The notes: generated by a model not told the origin, from the letters alone. A stretch of DNA of 53,651 nt from Myxococcota bacterium (GCA_030066475.1 JASJBO010000043.1:1-53651), one strand, 5' to 3'; counted from the stretch's first letter, positions 8,842 to 18,842 are shown. Numbers and translations: made by a program.

Positions 8842-8922
8842 CGCAAGCGCCGCCCTCGTTGACTGCGCGAACGTCTCCGCCCCGCGCGGCGCGCGCAGCG
8901 AGCCGAAGGCGAGCGTAGTCAA
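8842..8922 (-). repeat. Interspersed two-hairpin repeat, copy 4, with an enlarged second loop
   Basis: This minus-strand copy begins TTGACTACGCTCG directly after the stop codon of the cytochrome c peroxidase gene. Stem 1 is GCC-TTC-GGC. Hairpin 2 has arms GCGCCGC and GCGGCGC separated by roughly 35 bases instead of three, then the usual GCTTGCGG. Copies 3 and 4 fill the 256-bp gap 8667-8922. Confidence 0.7.
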
Positions 8923-9954
8923 CTAAGTCGGATCCGGCGCCGGCGTCGTCGGACCCGAGGCGGGCAGCTCCGGCTTCGCGATGTACGCGGCATCCACCTC
9001 GCCGGTCAGGGCGTTCAGGAACGCGACGATCGCCTGGATCTGGTCGGCGTCGAGCTTGCGCCCGAGCTGGTGCCACGCCATCAGCCGCACCACCTCGTCG
9101 AGCTCGGTGAGGCTGCCATCGTGGAACCAGGGGCCGGTCTTCGCGACGTTGCGCAGCGAGGGGACCTTGAACACGGCGCGGTCGGACTCGTTGCCGGTGA
9201 CCTTGAAGCGGCCCGGGTCCTCGGTCTCGTAGGGCTGGACCAGGCCGAGCTTCATGTAGGTCGAGCCACCGAGGGTCGCGCCCATGTGGCAGGTCGAGCA
9301 GCCCGCCTCGAGGAACGCCTCGAGCCCGGTGCGCTCGGCGGCCGTCAGCGCCGCGACGTCCCCGCCCAGGAACGCGTCGAAGCGCGACGGGGTCGCGAGC
9401 TGCCGCTCGAAGGCCCCGATCGCCGTGGCCAGGTTGTCGTAGGTGATCGGGTCGGCTTCGCCGGGGAACGCAGCGGCGAACAGCGGCGCGTAGCCCGGGA
9501 TCGAGCGCAGCACCGCGATCACCGAGGCCTCGTCGGGCATCGCCATCTCCACCGGGTTCAGGATCGGGCCCTTCGCCTGCGCCTCGACGTCGGGCTCGCG
9601 GCCGTCCCAGAACTGCGCCACGTGCAGGTAGGCGTTGTAGACGGTGGGCGAGTTGCGGTCGCCGCGCTGGCCGCGGTGGCCGGGCGAGGTGGGCTCGTTG
9701 TCGACCCCGAAGCGATCGAGCTGGTGGCAGGAGTTGCAGGAGATGTCCTGGTTCTTCGACAGGCGTGGGTCGTAGTAGAGGACGCGCCCGAGGTCGATCC
9801 GGGCCCGGGCCGCCGCGTCAGTGGGCAGCGCCTCGCGCTGGAGCGCGCCAAGTGCGCCCTGGGCGCGCTCGCGCAGCGCGTCGGCGCCGGCGGCCGGGAC
9901 GGCGCCGGCGGTCCACAGGAGCAGGCTGGCGATGACGGCGGTGCGAAGCGACAT
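8923..9954 (-). CDS. Periplasmic di-haem cytochrome c peroxidase (CcpA/MauG family)
   Basis: A 343-residue protein with a cleavable signal peptide (residues 1 to about 24, ending PAAGADA) and two CxxCH haem c sites, C73-N-S-C-H77 and C219-S-T-C-H223. This is the standard layout of bacterial di-haem peroxidases, which reduce hydrogen peroxide in the periplasm with electrons from small cytochromes or copper proteins; MauG-like relatives oxidise protein substrates. The order of the two haem domains and the length fit the short CcpA class. The ATG at 9954 follows AAGGGGGG at good spacing; the longer open frame upstream is a shadow of the divergent gene. It is divergent from the enoyl-CoA hydratase gene with a 129-bp promoter region. 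An interspersed repeat begins at its stop codon. Confidence 0.9.
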   Translation of the reverse strand: MSLRTAVIASLLLWTAGAVPAAGADALRERAQGALGALQREALPTDAAARARIDLGRVLYYDPRLSKNQDISCNSCHQLDRFGVDNEPTSPGHRGQRGDRNSPTVYNAYLHVAQFWDGREPDVEAQAKGPILNPVEMAMPDEASVIAVLRSIPGYAPLFAAAFPGEADPITYDNLATAIGAFERQLATPSRFDAFLGGDVAALTAAERTGLEAFLEAGCSTCHMGATLGGSTYMKLGLVQPYETEDPGRFKVTGNESDRAVFKVPSLRNVAKTGPWFHDGSLTELDEVVRLMAWHQLGRKLDADQIQAIVAFLNALTGEVDAAYIAKPELPASGPTTPAPDPT

Positions 9955-10083
9955 GGGCCCCCCTTCGATCGAGATCCGGTCCGGATCGAGATTACGTCTG
10001 CGCGCCCGCCGGTCAAGGGCCGGCGGGCGGCCACCGACGAGGCGCCGGCCGGGGCTATGCTGCCAGGTCGATCGGGGGGAGCC

Positions 10084-10884
10084 ATGGCGCTGGAGCACGT
10101 CGAGTTCGAGACCCTGCGCTGCACGCGCCGGGGCCCGCTGCTCGAGGTCGTGATCGATCACCCGGACAGCGAGCTCAACGCCGTGGACGGCCGCCTCCAC
10201 GAGGAGCTCGCCACCCTGTTCCGCGAGCTGCGCCGCGAGCGCACGGCGCGCGCCGTGGTCCTCACCGGCAGCGGCCGCGCGTTCTGCGCCGGCGGCGACT
10301 TCGCCTGGTTCCCCGAGCTCCAACAGCTCGAGAAGCTCGAGGCGCTGCGCCTCGACGCGAAGCAGCTGATCTGGGACCTGCTCGACGTCGAGCTCCCGAT
10401 CGTCGCCGCGCTGAACGGGCCCGCCGTCGGGCTCGGCGCTTCGATCGCGTTGCTGTGCGACGTGGTCGTGATGGCCGACAGCGCCACGATCGCCGACCCC
10501 CACGTGCGCGTCGGGATCGTGGCGGGCGACGGCGGCGTGGCGATCTGGCCGCTGGTGCTGGGACCGGCGCGCGCCAAGGAGTTCCTGCTGACGGGCGATC
10601 CGGTGGACGCGGCCACCGCCGAGCGGCTCGGCCTGGTGAACCGCGTGGTGCCGCGCGAGCGCGTGCTCGAGGAGGCCACGGCCTTCGCCGAGCGCCTGGC
10701 CGCCGGCGCGCCGCTCGCGATCCGCTACACGAAGATCGCCGTGAACAAGTGGATCAAGGACGTGGCCAACGTGGCCTTCGACACCTCGACCGCACTCGAG
10801 CTGGTGACCTTCCAGAGCGACGACCACCGCGAGGCGCTCGCGGCGATCCGCGAGAAGCGCCCGCCGCGCTTCTCGGGACGCTGA
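10084..10884 (+). CDS. Enoyl-CoA hydratase/isomerase family protein
   Basis: A 266-residue crotonase-fold protein. Oxyanion-hole loops are visible as GRAFCAGGDF (about residues 65-74) and NGPAVGLGAS (about 112-121), and the C-terminal helices contain the family's KxxxN-type region. The first Glu of hydratases falls near ADPHVRVGIVAGDGG, where GIVAGDGG keeps an acidic residue at the second catalytic position; the first is less clear, so isomerase or other crotonase activity is possible. The ATG at 10084 follows GGGGGAG, with TATGCT near 10057 as a possible -10. It is followed 9 nt later by the DUF952 gene and may head an operon of four or five genes. Confidence 0.88.
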   Translation: MALEHVEFETLRCTRRGPLLEVVIDHPDSELNAVDGRLHEELATLFRELRRERTARAVVLTGSGRAFCAGGDFAWFPELQQLEKLEALRLDAKQLIWDLLDVELPIVAALNGPAVGLGASIALLCDVVVMADSATIADPHVRVGIVAGDGGVAIWPLVLGPARAKEFLLTGDPVDAATAERLGLVNRVVPRERVLEEATAFAERLAAGAPLAIRYTKIAVNKWIKDVANVAFDTSTALELVTFQSDDHREALAAIREKRPPRFSGR

Positions 10885-10893
10885 GGCACGCGC

Positions 10894-11235
10894 GTGCTGC
10901 ACCTGCTCCACATCGCCGCCCGCAGCGACTGGGAGGCGGCCCGGGCCGCGGGCCGCTACGAAGCGGACTCGCTCGCCAGCGAGGGCTTCATCCACTGCTC
11001 CACCGCGGCCCAGGTGGTGCGCGTGGCCGACGAGCGCTTCGCCGGCCGTCGCGACCTGGTGCTGCTGTGCATCGACCCCGCGCGCACCGGCGCCCCGCTG
11101 CGCTGGGAGAACTGCGAGGGCGGCGACGAGGACTTCCCCCACCTGTACGGCGCGCTCCCGACCGCGGCGGTCGTGGCCGCCCTGCCCTTCGCGGCCGGAC
11201 CCGACGGCCGCTTCGCCCTGCCGGAGCTGCCGTGA
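10894..11235 (+). CDS. DUF952 family protein
   Basis: A 113-residue protein matching the DUF952 pattern: LLHIAARSDWEAARAAGRY at the start, then SEGFIHCSTAAQVVRVA, a central LLCIDP, and FPHLYGALP near the end. DUF952 proteins are small cytoplasmic proteins of unknown role, sometimes annotated as glutathione S-transferase-domain proteins without biochemical support. The start is GTG at 10894, nine bases after the hydratase stop. The stop overlaps the next start in GTGA, so the two genes are probably translationally coupled. Confidence 0.8.
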   Translation: MLHLLHIAARSDWEAARAAGRYEADSLASEGFIHCSTAAQVVRVADERFAGRRDLVLLCIDPARTGAPLRWENCEGGDEDFPHLYGALPTAAVVAALPFAAGPDGRFALPELP

Positions 11236-11879
11236 GCCGAGGCGCCCTGCAGCTCGCGCTCGCGGCGCTGGCCCTGGCCGCCTGCCAGCCGAACAAGCCG
11301 CTCCCGCTGCCCGGCCACAAGACCGGCTACGTGGTCGAGGGCAACGCGCGGCGCGCCGGCTTCCTCGAGGTGCTGATCCGCAACCCCGACGACGAGTTCC
11401 GCCTGTTCTTCGCGCCGATCGACGAGTGCGCGGCGCGCCTGGTGCCCGAGACGTTGGTGAAGTACGCCGTGAGCGGTCCGCTCGGCCAGATCGTGCTGGG
11501 CAAGGAGCGCTGCGACCCGGTGGGCATCTCGCCGCTCGCGGTGCTGCGCGACCGCCATCCGCGCCCGTACATCAACCGCGGCGCCGCGCGCCGGCAGGCG
11601 ACCTTCCGGGAGATCTACCGCGACGAGGAGGTGGGCCTGGCGCGCGGCCGCTTCCCGCTGGTGAACCTGATCGGCTGGTCGGGCGGCATCGACACCATCG
11701 CGGTGCTGCCGCTCACGCCGAACTGCCTGCGCCCGCTCGACCAGGGCGTCGCCTCGATCGAGTTCCGCGACGCGGGCCCGTATCCGCTGTTCCTGATCGG
11801 ACCCTCGGGCCGCTGTCCGATCCTGGGCCTGATCCGCCCCGTGGGCGAGGAGGACCTCCCGGCGGACGAGCTTCGGTAG
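11232..11879 (+). CDS. Predicted lipoprotein of unknown function
   Basis: A 215-residue protein starting at GTG 11232, overlapping the DUF952 stop by four bases. Residues 1 to about 19 form a lipoprotein signal peptide ending in a lipobox-like LALAAC, giving a lipidated Cys near residue 19. The mature part has four or more Cys residues (DECAARL, KERCDPVG, TPNCLRP, SGRCPILG) that may form disulfides in the periplasm. I do not recognise a family. Its stop codon TAG forms the first bases of TAGCAT, the probable -10 element of the next gene. Confidence 0.7.
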   Translation: MSRGALQLALAALALAACQPNKPLPLPGHKTGYVVEGNARRAGFLEVLIRNPDDEFRLFFAPIDECAARLVPETLVKYAVSGPLGQIVLGKERCDPVGISPLAVLRDRHPRPYINRGAARRQATFREIYRDEEVGLARGRFPLVNLIGWSGGIDTIAVLPLTPNCLRPLDQGVASIEFRDAGPYPLFLIGPSGRCPILGLIRPVGEEDLPADELR

Positions 11880-11889
11880 CATCCCCGCC

Positions 11890-12762
11890 ATGCCGATGCC
11901 GACCGACGTCCCGGTGATCGACCTGATGCTGGGCATCCCCAGCCCCGACATGAAGCGCAGCTACGACTTCATGCGCCCGCTGTTCCGCGACCGCCAGAGC
12001 CTCCAGAGCTTCGACTTCCCGGTCGAGTACCTGTTCAAGGACGTGCCGAAGCTCGAGCGGCAGGAGGACACCATCAAGTACACGCTCGAGCAGATGGACC
12101 GCCACGGCATCGAGCGCGCGCTGATCGGCGTGTCGCTCACCGACGAGACCTCGCAGCGGGCGCTGCGCGAGCACCCCGACCGCTTCCTCGCCTCGTGCGG
12201 CACCGACCCGAACCGGGGCATGGAGGACGTCCGCACCATCGTGCGGCTGCACGAGAGCTACGACGTCCGTGCCGTGGCGGCCTTCCCGGCCGGCCTGCAC
12301 CCGCAGGTGCCGATCGACGACAAGCGCTTCTACCCGGTCTACGCCAAGTGCGTCGAGCTCGACGTCCCCTTCTTCTGCTGCGTGGGCGTCCCGGGCCCGC
12401 GCATCCCGATGGCCTGCCAGCACGTCGAGCGCATCGACGAGGTGTGCTGGTTCTTCCCCGAGCTGCGCTTCGTGATGCGCCACGGCGCAGAGCCGTGGAC
12501 CGAGCTGGCCGTGAAGCTGATGCTGAAGTGGCCGAACCTGTACTACTCCACCAGCGCCTTCGCCCCGAAGTACTACCCGAAGGCGATCGTCGACTACGCC
12601 AATACCCGCGGCGCCGACCGGATCTGCTACGCCGGCTACTGGCCGATGGGCCTGTCGCTCGACCGCATCTTCCGCGAGCTGCCGGACGTCCCCTTCCGCG
12701 ACGAGGTGTGGCCGAAGTTCCTGCGCGAGAACGCGCTGCGCGTGCTCGGCCTGGGCGGCTGA
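11890..12762 (+). CDS. Amidohydrolase-2 family metal-dependent hydrolase
   Basis: A 290-residue TIM-barrel protein of the amidohydrolase-related family (PF04909 type, with ACMS decarboxylase-like relatives). The N terminus begins VIDLMLGIPSPDMKRSYDF, lacking the clear DxHxH of many members. Later family features are ALIGVSLTDETSQ, RAVAAFPAGLHPQ, YPVYAKCVELDVPFFCCVG, FVMRHGAEPW and ADRICYAGYWPMG, the last standing where the final metal-binding Asp region normally is (usually FGSDxP). The weak metal ligands suggest altered or metal-independent chemistry. It starts 10 nt after the lipoprotein gene with no Shine-Dalgarno sequence but with TAGCAT at 11877-11882, 7 nt before the ATG, consistent with a leaderless internal transcript. 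Confidence 0.75.
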   Translation: MPMPTDVPVIDLMLGIPSPDMKRSYDFMRPLFRDRQSLQSFDFPVEYLFKDVPKLERQEDTIKYTLEQMDRHGIERALIGVSLTDETSQRALREHPDRFLASCGTDPNRGMEDVRTIVRLHESYDVRAVAAFPAGLHPQVPIDDKRFYPVYAKCVELDVPFFCCVGVPGPRIPMACQHVERIDEVCWFFPELRFVMRHGAEPWTELAVKLMLKWPNLYYSTSAFAPKYYPKAIVDYANTRGADRICYAGYWPMGLSLDRIFRELPDVPFRDEVWPKFLRENALRVLGLGG

Positions 12763-12800
12763 TCCCAGGCCGGCCGCGGCGCGCAGAATCGAGCGCGGAG

Positions 12801-12806
12801 TATACT
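12801..12806 (+). promoter_or_regulatory. Likely -10 element for the DUF1329 gene
   Basis: TATACT is a near-consensus -10 hexamer in very GC-rich surroundings, 35 nt before the ATG at 12841. No convincing -35 lies 16-18 nt upstream. GGGAGGG sits 6-7 nt before the start codon, so this gene has a normal leader. Confidence 0.45.
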
Positions 12807-12840
12807 CTCGGCTGGGGGACAGGCGTCGGGAGGGCTCCGC

Positions 12841-14268
12841 ATGCAGCTCGCGCGACCCGCGATCCTCCTCCTCGTGGCCGGCGCGGCCCTCGCCGCACTC
12901 GAAGCGGGCGCGTCCCCGTGGGAGATCCCGCCTGAGGGGTCGTGCGACGGGGGCGGTGCGCTGCGCGGCGAGCCGGGCGTCCGGGACGTGCCGGCCACCC
13001 CGGTCGCGCCGGGCGAGGTCTTCGACGTGACGCGCATCGAGGCGCTGCGCGACTACTTCCCCGCCGAGCTGTGGCAGCACCGCGACCGCTTCTTCCACGA
13101 GGGCATGCGGCTCGAGATCGGGCCCTGCTTCCGCGACTACTCGCCCCCGGAGTTCTTCGTGCGCGCCACCGAGAGCCACCGCGGCACGGCGCGGCTGCTC
13201 GAGAACCGCGGGCTCGAGGGCCACGGCGGCGGCCTGCCCTTCGCGCCCGACACCGTCGCCCCCGAGGCCGCCGACGCGGGCCTGCGCTGGGCCTGGAACT
13301 TCGCGCACCGCTATCAGGCCGCCGGCTTCCAGGGCAGCTTCCAGATCACCGACCTGCTCGGCAAGATCGGGCGCGCCGAGCCGTTCCGCGGCGAGATCTT
13401 CCGCGTGCTGCTCGCGCGCCGCACCGACCGCAGCGAGGCGATCCCCTACGCCGGCAGCAAGGCCTGGGTGGCGGGCGGCCTGTTCTCGGAGCCCTTCAAC
13501 GCGCGCGAGTACTCGTGGCGCCAGTATCGCGACGTGGCGCACGAGCGCGTCCAGAGGCGCACCGACGACCTGCACGCCTGGATGCCCCAGCTCCGGCGCG
13601 TCCGCCGCATCCCGTCCACCCAGGTCGAGGGGCTCTACATGCCGACCTTCTCCGTCGGCGCGACGCCCGCGCTCGGCGGCGGCGGCCAGGCCGCGTCGGT
13701 CGGCAACGTCGGCCAGATCCAGACCAAGCGCAGCGGCTTCGAGGGCCTCGAGATCCGCCCCCTGCTCTACGAGTGGCGCTTCGTCGGCGTCCACGACGTG
13801 CTCGCGCCGATCAACGCGGTGAACGCCATGTACCCGGTGGAGCGCGCGCGCGACTTCGGGCCCTGGGGCCTGTCGTTCGCGAGCGACCGCTGGGACCTGC
13901 GCCGGGCGCTGGTGCTGGAGGCGTCGCGCACCAGCGTGACGGAGCCGAGCCAGGCGTTCCGGATCGTGTTCTACGTCGACCTCCAGACGCTCCACCCGCT
14001 GTTCTACCTGTCCTACGACCGGCGCAACGAGCCGATCGACGTGGGCGTCTTCGTGGGCCGCTGGAGCGAGGACCGGCCCAACTACCCGCCCTGGCCCGAC
14101 GACCCCTCGCGCCCGGTGCGCGTGATCGACTCGGTGGGCGCGGCGTTCGCGAACCTGCAGATGCGCGGAAGCTGGCGCCGCGAGACCTGGGAGATGGTGT
14201 CGGTGCCGCCCGACGACGGCGACCTGCGGCCGCTGCTGTCGGTGCGCAACCTGACGCAGCGCCACTGA
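12841..14268 (+). CDS. DUF1329 family exported protein
   Basis: A 475-residue protein with an N-terminal signal peptide (about residues 1-24, hydrophobic core ILLLVAGAALAAL). The mature protein has the features of DUF1329: a lipoprotein-localisation-like fold with EAIPYAGSKAWVAGGLFSEPFN, repeated Trp/Tyr-rich strands, RRVRRIPSTQVEGLY, and YEWRFVGVHDVLAPIN toward the middle. DUF1329 proteins are found beside RND transporters and fatty-acid genes in proteobacteria and are proposed to act in the periplasm or outer membrane; their activity is unproven. It starts after GGGAGGG and converges with the rqcH gene, only six bases apart. Confidence 0.8.
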   Translation: MQLARPAILLLVAGAALAALEAGASPWEIPPEGSCDGGGALRGEPGVRDVPATPVAPGEVFDVTRIEALRDYFPAELWQHRDRFFHEGMRLEIGPCFRDYSPPEFFVRATESHRGTARLLENRGLEGHGGGLPFAPDTVAPEAADAGLRWAWNFAHRYQAAGFQGSFQITDLLGKIGRAEPFRGEIFRVLLARRTDRSEAIPYAGSKAWVAGGLFSEPFNAREYSWRQYRDVAHERVQRRTDDLHAWMPQLRRVRRIPSTQVEGLYMPTFSVGATPALGGGGQAASVGNVGQIQTKRSGFEGLEIRPLLYEWRFVGVHDVLAPINAVNAMYPVERARDFGPWGLSFASDRWDLRRALVLEASRTSVTEPSQAFRIVFYVDLQTLHPLFYLSYDRRNEPIDVGVFVGRWSEDRPNYPPWPDDPSRPVRVIDSVGAAFANLQMRGSWRRETWEMVSVPPDDGDLRPLLSVRNLTQRH

Positions 14269-14274
14269 GCGGGC

Positions 14275-15795
14275 TCAGTCGCCGTCCTCGACGCGCGCGG
14301 CGAGCACGCGCTCCAGGCGCCGCGGGTCGCGCCGCAGGTCGATCCGCCGGCCGCCGCTCACCGCGACCAGCCCGGGCTTGGCGCCGCGCGGCTTGCGCAC
14401 GTTCTTGATCGGGGTGACGAGCACGTGGGCGCGCGTGACCTTGCGCTGCTTCGAGAAGTGCACCGCCAGCTCGCAGGCCTCGAGCAGCGACTCGGAGGGC
14501 GGATCGGAGCGCCCGCCGGTGCGCAGCACGACGTGGGTGCCGGGCGAGGCGTCGAGGTGGAAGAAGAGGTCGTTGCCGCGCGCCAGGCGCGTGGACAGCA
14601 CGTCGTTGCCCTCGTCGCTGCGCCCGACCCAGATCTCGAGGGCGTCGCTGCTGCGATAGCGGCGCGGCCACAGCCGGCGGGGCAGCGGCTCGTTGCCGAG
14701 CCGGAAGGCGGCGGGCGGGCGGGCGGGCTTCGCGAGGCCGGCACCACGCGACGGCGCGGGCTCGGCCGCGTAGCGGCCCAGCAGCCGCGCCACCTCCGGA
14801 CGCGCGGCAAAGCCCTCGAGCGCCGCCGTGTCCTCGCGCGCGATCCGCTCGTAGTCCCCGCGCAGCGTCTCGGCGTCTCGCTCGCGCGCCTCGAGCTCGC
14901 CGAGCTCGCGGGCGGCGCGCGCGGCGCGCTTCTCCGCCTTGCGCGCGCGGCGGAAGCAGTCGTCGAGGTTGGCCTGCGGCGTGCGCGCCGGGTCGAGCGC
15001 GATCACCACCTCCTCGCCGGTCTCGAAGTCGCGCGCCCGGGCCTCGCGCGCGCCCGGACGCAGCCCCGGGAGGGCGCTCTTCAGCAGCTCGCCGCGCCGG
15101 CGCAGCGAGTCGACCTCGTCCCCGCTGGCCGCGTCGCGCTCGAGCGCGTCGCGTTTGCGCGCGAGGGTCTGCGCGCCCTTGCGCAGCGCCTTCTCGAGGC
15201 GCCGGCGCAGGGCGTCGCCCGCGTCTCCCGAGGCCTGCGCTCCGTAGTGCGCCTCGACGGCGGCGAAGAAGCCCTCGTCGGGCGCGTCCGCGAAGCGGTC
15301 CTCGCCCGCGGGCGGCGGGCCGCTCTCGGGACGCCGCCACGGCTGGCCCACCGCGAGGTCGCGTCGCGTCTCGGCGAGCGGTCGCAGCGCGTCCAGCACC
15401 CGCCCGTCGCCGTCGAGCAGGTAGAGGTTGCTGCGGGGCCCCATGAGCGCCAGGCGCAGCTCGAAGCGCCCCTCGCGACTCTCGAACCCCAGCGCCGCCA
15501 GCCGATCGCCGTCCACCAGCTCCGCGCGCCGCAGCCGCGCCCCCGCGAGCCGCGCCCGCAGCAGCTGCGCGAAGCGCGGCGGGGTGGGCGGCGCCGCCGC
15601 CTTGCGCGCCAGCATCGAGAGCCGCGCCAGCCGCAGCTCGGTCGAGAGCAGCAGGTGCCCGTTGCCGGCGTCGGGGTGGTGCAAGCTCAGCACCACGCTG
15701 CGCGCATCCGGCTGCACCACCTTGTCGACGCGCGCATCGACCCAACGCGTTCGCACCAGCTCGACCGCACGCGTCAGCTCGCAGAGGCTCAGCAC
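14275..15795 (-). CDS. rqcH: NFACT-family protein (RqcH/FbpA-like)
   Basis: A 506-residue NFACT protein. The N-terminal NFACT-N region (about 1-180) resembles the MutM-type fold, followed by helix-hairpin and charged coiled-coil segments (about 190-350) and the NFACT-R domain (about 385-485) with GNDVLSTRLARGNDLFFHLD and PGTHVVLRTG. In other bacteria RqcH binds stalled 50S subunits and adds alanine tails to incomplete peptides. The start is GTG at 15795, ten bases after the mutM stop, with GGTGG just upstream; a nearby ATG-ATG pair leads only to a six-codon frame. The mutM/NFACT adjacency is notable because both contain related folds, but a functional link is not shown. Confidence 0.85.
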   Translation of the reverse strand: MLSLCELTRAVELVRTRWVDARVDKVVQPDARSVVLSLHHPDAGNGHLLLSTELRLARLSMLARKAAAPPTPPRFAQLLRARLAGARLRRAELVDGDRLAALGFESREGRFELRLALMGPRSNLYLLDGDGRVLDALRPLAETRRDLAVGQPWRRPESGPPPAGEDRFADAPDEGFFAAVEAHYGAQASGDAGDALRRRLEKALRKGAQTLARKRDALERDAASGDEVDSLRRRGELLKSALPGLRPGAREARARDFETGEEVVIALDPARTPQANLDDCFRRARKAEKRAARAARELGELEARERDAETLRGDYERIAREDTAALEGFAARPEVARLLGRYAAEPAPSRGAGLAKPARPPAAFRLGNEPLPRRLWPRRYRSSDALEIWVGRSDEGNDVLSTRLARGNDLFFHLDASPGTHVVLRTGGRSDPPSESLLEACELAVHFSKQRKVTRAHVLVTPIKNVRKPRGAKPGLVAVSGGRRIDLRRDPRRLERVLAARVEDGD

Positions 15796-15805
15796 GGATC
15801 CACCA

Positions 15806-16681
15806 TCATGCCTGACACGTCGGGCAGTAGTGGGCGCTGCGCTGGCCGATGACGATGCGTTTGATCTTCGCGTCGCACTGCTTGCAGGGCTCGCCCTCGC
15901 GGGCGTAGACGCGGCGCTCGTCCTGGTAGGCGCCGTCGCTGCCGTCGGGCGCCACGTAGTCGCTGATGCTCGACCCGCCGGTCTCGATCGAGCGGTTCAG
16001 CACGCGCCGCAGCTCCGCGGCGATCCGCTCGCACTCGGCGCGGGTCACCCGGCCGGCGCGCCGGCGCGGGCGCACGCCGGCGCCGAACAGCGCCTCGTCG
16101 GCGTAGATGTTGCCCACGCCCGCGATCACGGCCTGGTCGAGCAGCAGGTTCTTCACCGCGACGCTGCGCTTGCGGGTCGCCTCGAACAGGCGCTCGCCGG
16201 TCACCCCGAGCGCGTCCTCGCCGAGCCGCTCGAGGCGCTCGCTGCGCGCGCCCGGCGCCAGCCACAGCACCTTGCCGAACTTGCGCGCATCGCGCATCCA
16301 CACCTCGGGTCCGCAGTCGCGGAAGCGCAGCTGGAGGTGCGTGTGCGCGTCGGGGCGGAAGCCCTGCTGCTGCTCGGGCGTCAGCACCGAGCGCTGCGAC
16401 GCCCGCAGCAGCCGTACGCTGGTGACGTCGCTGGTGAAGAGCTGGCCGGTCATGCCGAGGTGGATCACGAGCCGGCTGCGGTCGTCGAGCGCGGCGATCA
16501 GGTACTTGCCCAGCCGCTCGAGCGCCTCCACCCGCCGCCCCGGCAGCCGGCGCCGCAGCTCCGCCGGGGGCGTCAGGAAGAAGTAGCTGGGCCGGGTCGT
16601 CGCGACCGACTCGACGGTGCGCCCCACCAGCAGCGGCCCGATCCGCTGCCGCGTCACCTCGACCTCGGGCAGCTCAGGCAC
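15806..16681 (-). CDS. mutM: Formamidopyrimidine-DNA glycosylase (Fpg/MutM)
   Basis: A 291-residue bifunctional DNA glycosylase/AP lyase that removes 8-oxoguanine and other oxidised purines. The mature protein starts PELPEVE: Pro2 is the Schiff-base nucleophile and Glu3 the general acid. Lys58 lies in LGKYLI, LGMTGQL and VGNIYADEALF are the family helix-two-turn-helix signatures, and the C terminus has a complete C-x2-C-x16-C-x2-C zinc finger. An Asn-Tyr-Ala-Asp element (NIYADE) is intact. All catalytic parts are present, so it should be active. It is probably co-transcribed with rqcH. Confidence 0.95.
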   Translation of the reverse strand: MPELPEVEVTRQRIGPLLVGRTVESVATTRPSYFFLTPPAELRRRLPGRRVEALERLGKYLIAALDDRSRLVIHLGMTGQLFTSDVTSVRLLRASQRSVLTPEQQQGFRPDAHTHLQLRFRDCGPEVWMRDARKFGKVLWLAPGARSERLERLGEDALGVTGERLFEATRKRSVAVKNLLLDQAVIAGVGNIYADEALFGAGVRPRRRAGRVTRAECERIAAELRRVLNRSIETGGSSISDYVAPDGSDGAYQDERRVYAREGEPCKQCDAKIKRIVIGQRSAHYCPTCQA

Positions 16682-16723
16682 CGGCGCTCCGGCTGGCGGG
16701 CTCGCGGCGGGTGCGCTCCGCCG

Positions 16724-17752
16724 CTACCGCCACGGCTCGATCAGGATCTTCGCCTGGGCATCGGGGTGGGCGAGCGTGTCGAAGGCGCCCGCCACCCCGT
16801 CCACGCCGACCTTGTCGGTGATGAGCGGCTTCACGTCGATCTCGCCCTCGGCCAGCGCGCGCAGGGACCGCGCAAACTCGTCGGGCGTGTAGCCGAGCAC
16901 GAACTGGAGCTGCAGCTCCTTGTTGATGCCCAGGAACGGCCGGATCCGGTCCTCCTCCATGCACACGCCGGCCACCACGATGCGCGACTGCGGCGGCGCG
17001 TCGCGCATCACCTGGTCGAGCAGACCGGGGACGCCGACGCACTCGAAGATCAGCGCCGTCTTCGCGCCCGCCGCCTCGCGCCAGGCCTCGATCGCGGGCC
17101 GCTCGGCGGGGTCGACCACGACGTGGGCGCCCATGTGCTCGGCCAGCCGGCGGCGCGCCGGCGAGTAGTCCGCCGCCACGATCGGCTCGGCCCCCTCGAG
17201 GCGCAGCGCCGCGATCACCGCCAGACCCACCGGGCCGCAGCCCACCACCAGCGGCACCTCGGTCTGCTGGAGCTGGCCGCGCGCCACCGCGTGGACGCCC
17301 ACCGCCATCGGCTCGGTCGTGGCGGCGTGCTCCGTGGAGAGCCCGTTCGGAACGGGCAGCAGCAGCGGCTCGGAGAGCACCATCAGCTCGCCGTAGCCGC
17401 CCGGCACGACGTCGGAGTAGCCGACGGTCTGCACGTCGGTGCCGCGGAACAGGATCGGCATCGACACCACGCGCTCGCCGGCGGCGATGCGCTTCGTGGT
17501 GTTCGGCCCGAAGTCGACGATCTCGGCGCAGAACTCGTGGCCCATCACGACGTCGCCGAGCAGGTTCGGGATGGTCGGCGCCCCGCTCTCGCGGGCCGCC
17601 TCCATCAGCTTGTCGGCGTGCTGCAGGGCGTGCAGGTCGGAGCCGCAGATTCCGCAGGCGAGCGTCTTGACCAGCACCTCGCCGGAGCCGGGCTCGGGAT
17701 CGGGCACGGTGTCGCTCACGATCGCGTGATCGCGCATCACGGCGGCGCGCAT
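16724..17752 (-). CDS. Zinc-dependent medium-chain alcohol dehydrogenase
   Basis: A 342-residue medium-chain dehydrogenase/reductase. Catalytic zinc ligands are likely Cys36 (CGICGSD) and His72-Glu73 (GHE). The Rossmann fold is marked by VVGCGPVGLAVIAAL (about residues 170-184), with an Asp nearby (AADYSPARR) suggesting NAD preference. The loop that in many members holds four Cys for a structural zinc lacks that pattern. Substrate is unknown. The ATG at 17752 follows GGGAGGA. It lies between ychF (46 bp upstream) and mutM (42 bp downstream) on the same strand, so it may be in an operon with unrelated functions. Confidence 0.87.
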   Translation of the reverse strand: MRAAVMRDHAIVSDTVPDPEPGSGEVLVKTLACGICGSDLHALQHADKLMEAARESGAPTIPNLLGDVVMGHEFCAEIVDFGPNTTKRIAAGERVVSMPILFRGTDVQTVGYSDVVPGGYGELMVLSEPLLLPVPNGLSTEHAATTEPMAVGVHAVARGQLQQTEVPLVVGCGPVGLAVIAALRLEGAEPIVAADYSPARRRLAEHMGAHVVVDPAERPAIEAWREAAGAKTALIFECVGVPGLLDQVMRDAPPQSRIVVAGVCMEEDRIRPFLGINKELQLQFVLGYTPDEFARSLRALAEGEIDVKPLITDKVGVDGVAGAFDTLAHPDAQAKILIEPWR

Positions 17753-17797
17753 GGTGGGTCCTCCCGCCTCCAGGGTGACACGGACGTCGGGGTGCGC

Positions 17798-18832
<1,035 letters not shown>

Positions 18833-18842
18833 GCGGGAGAAG

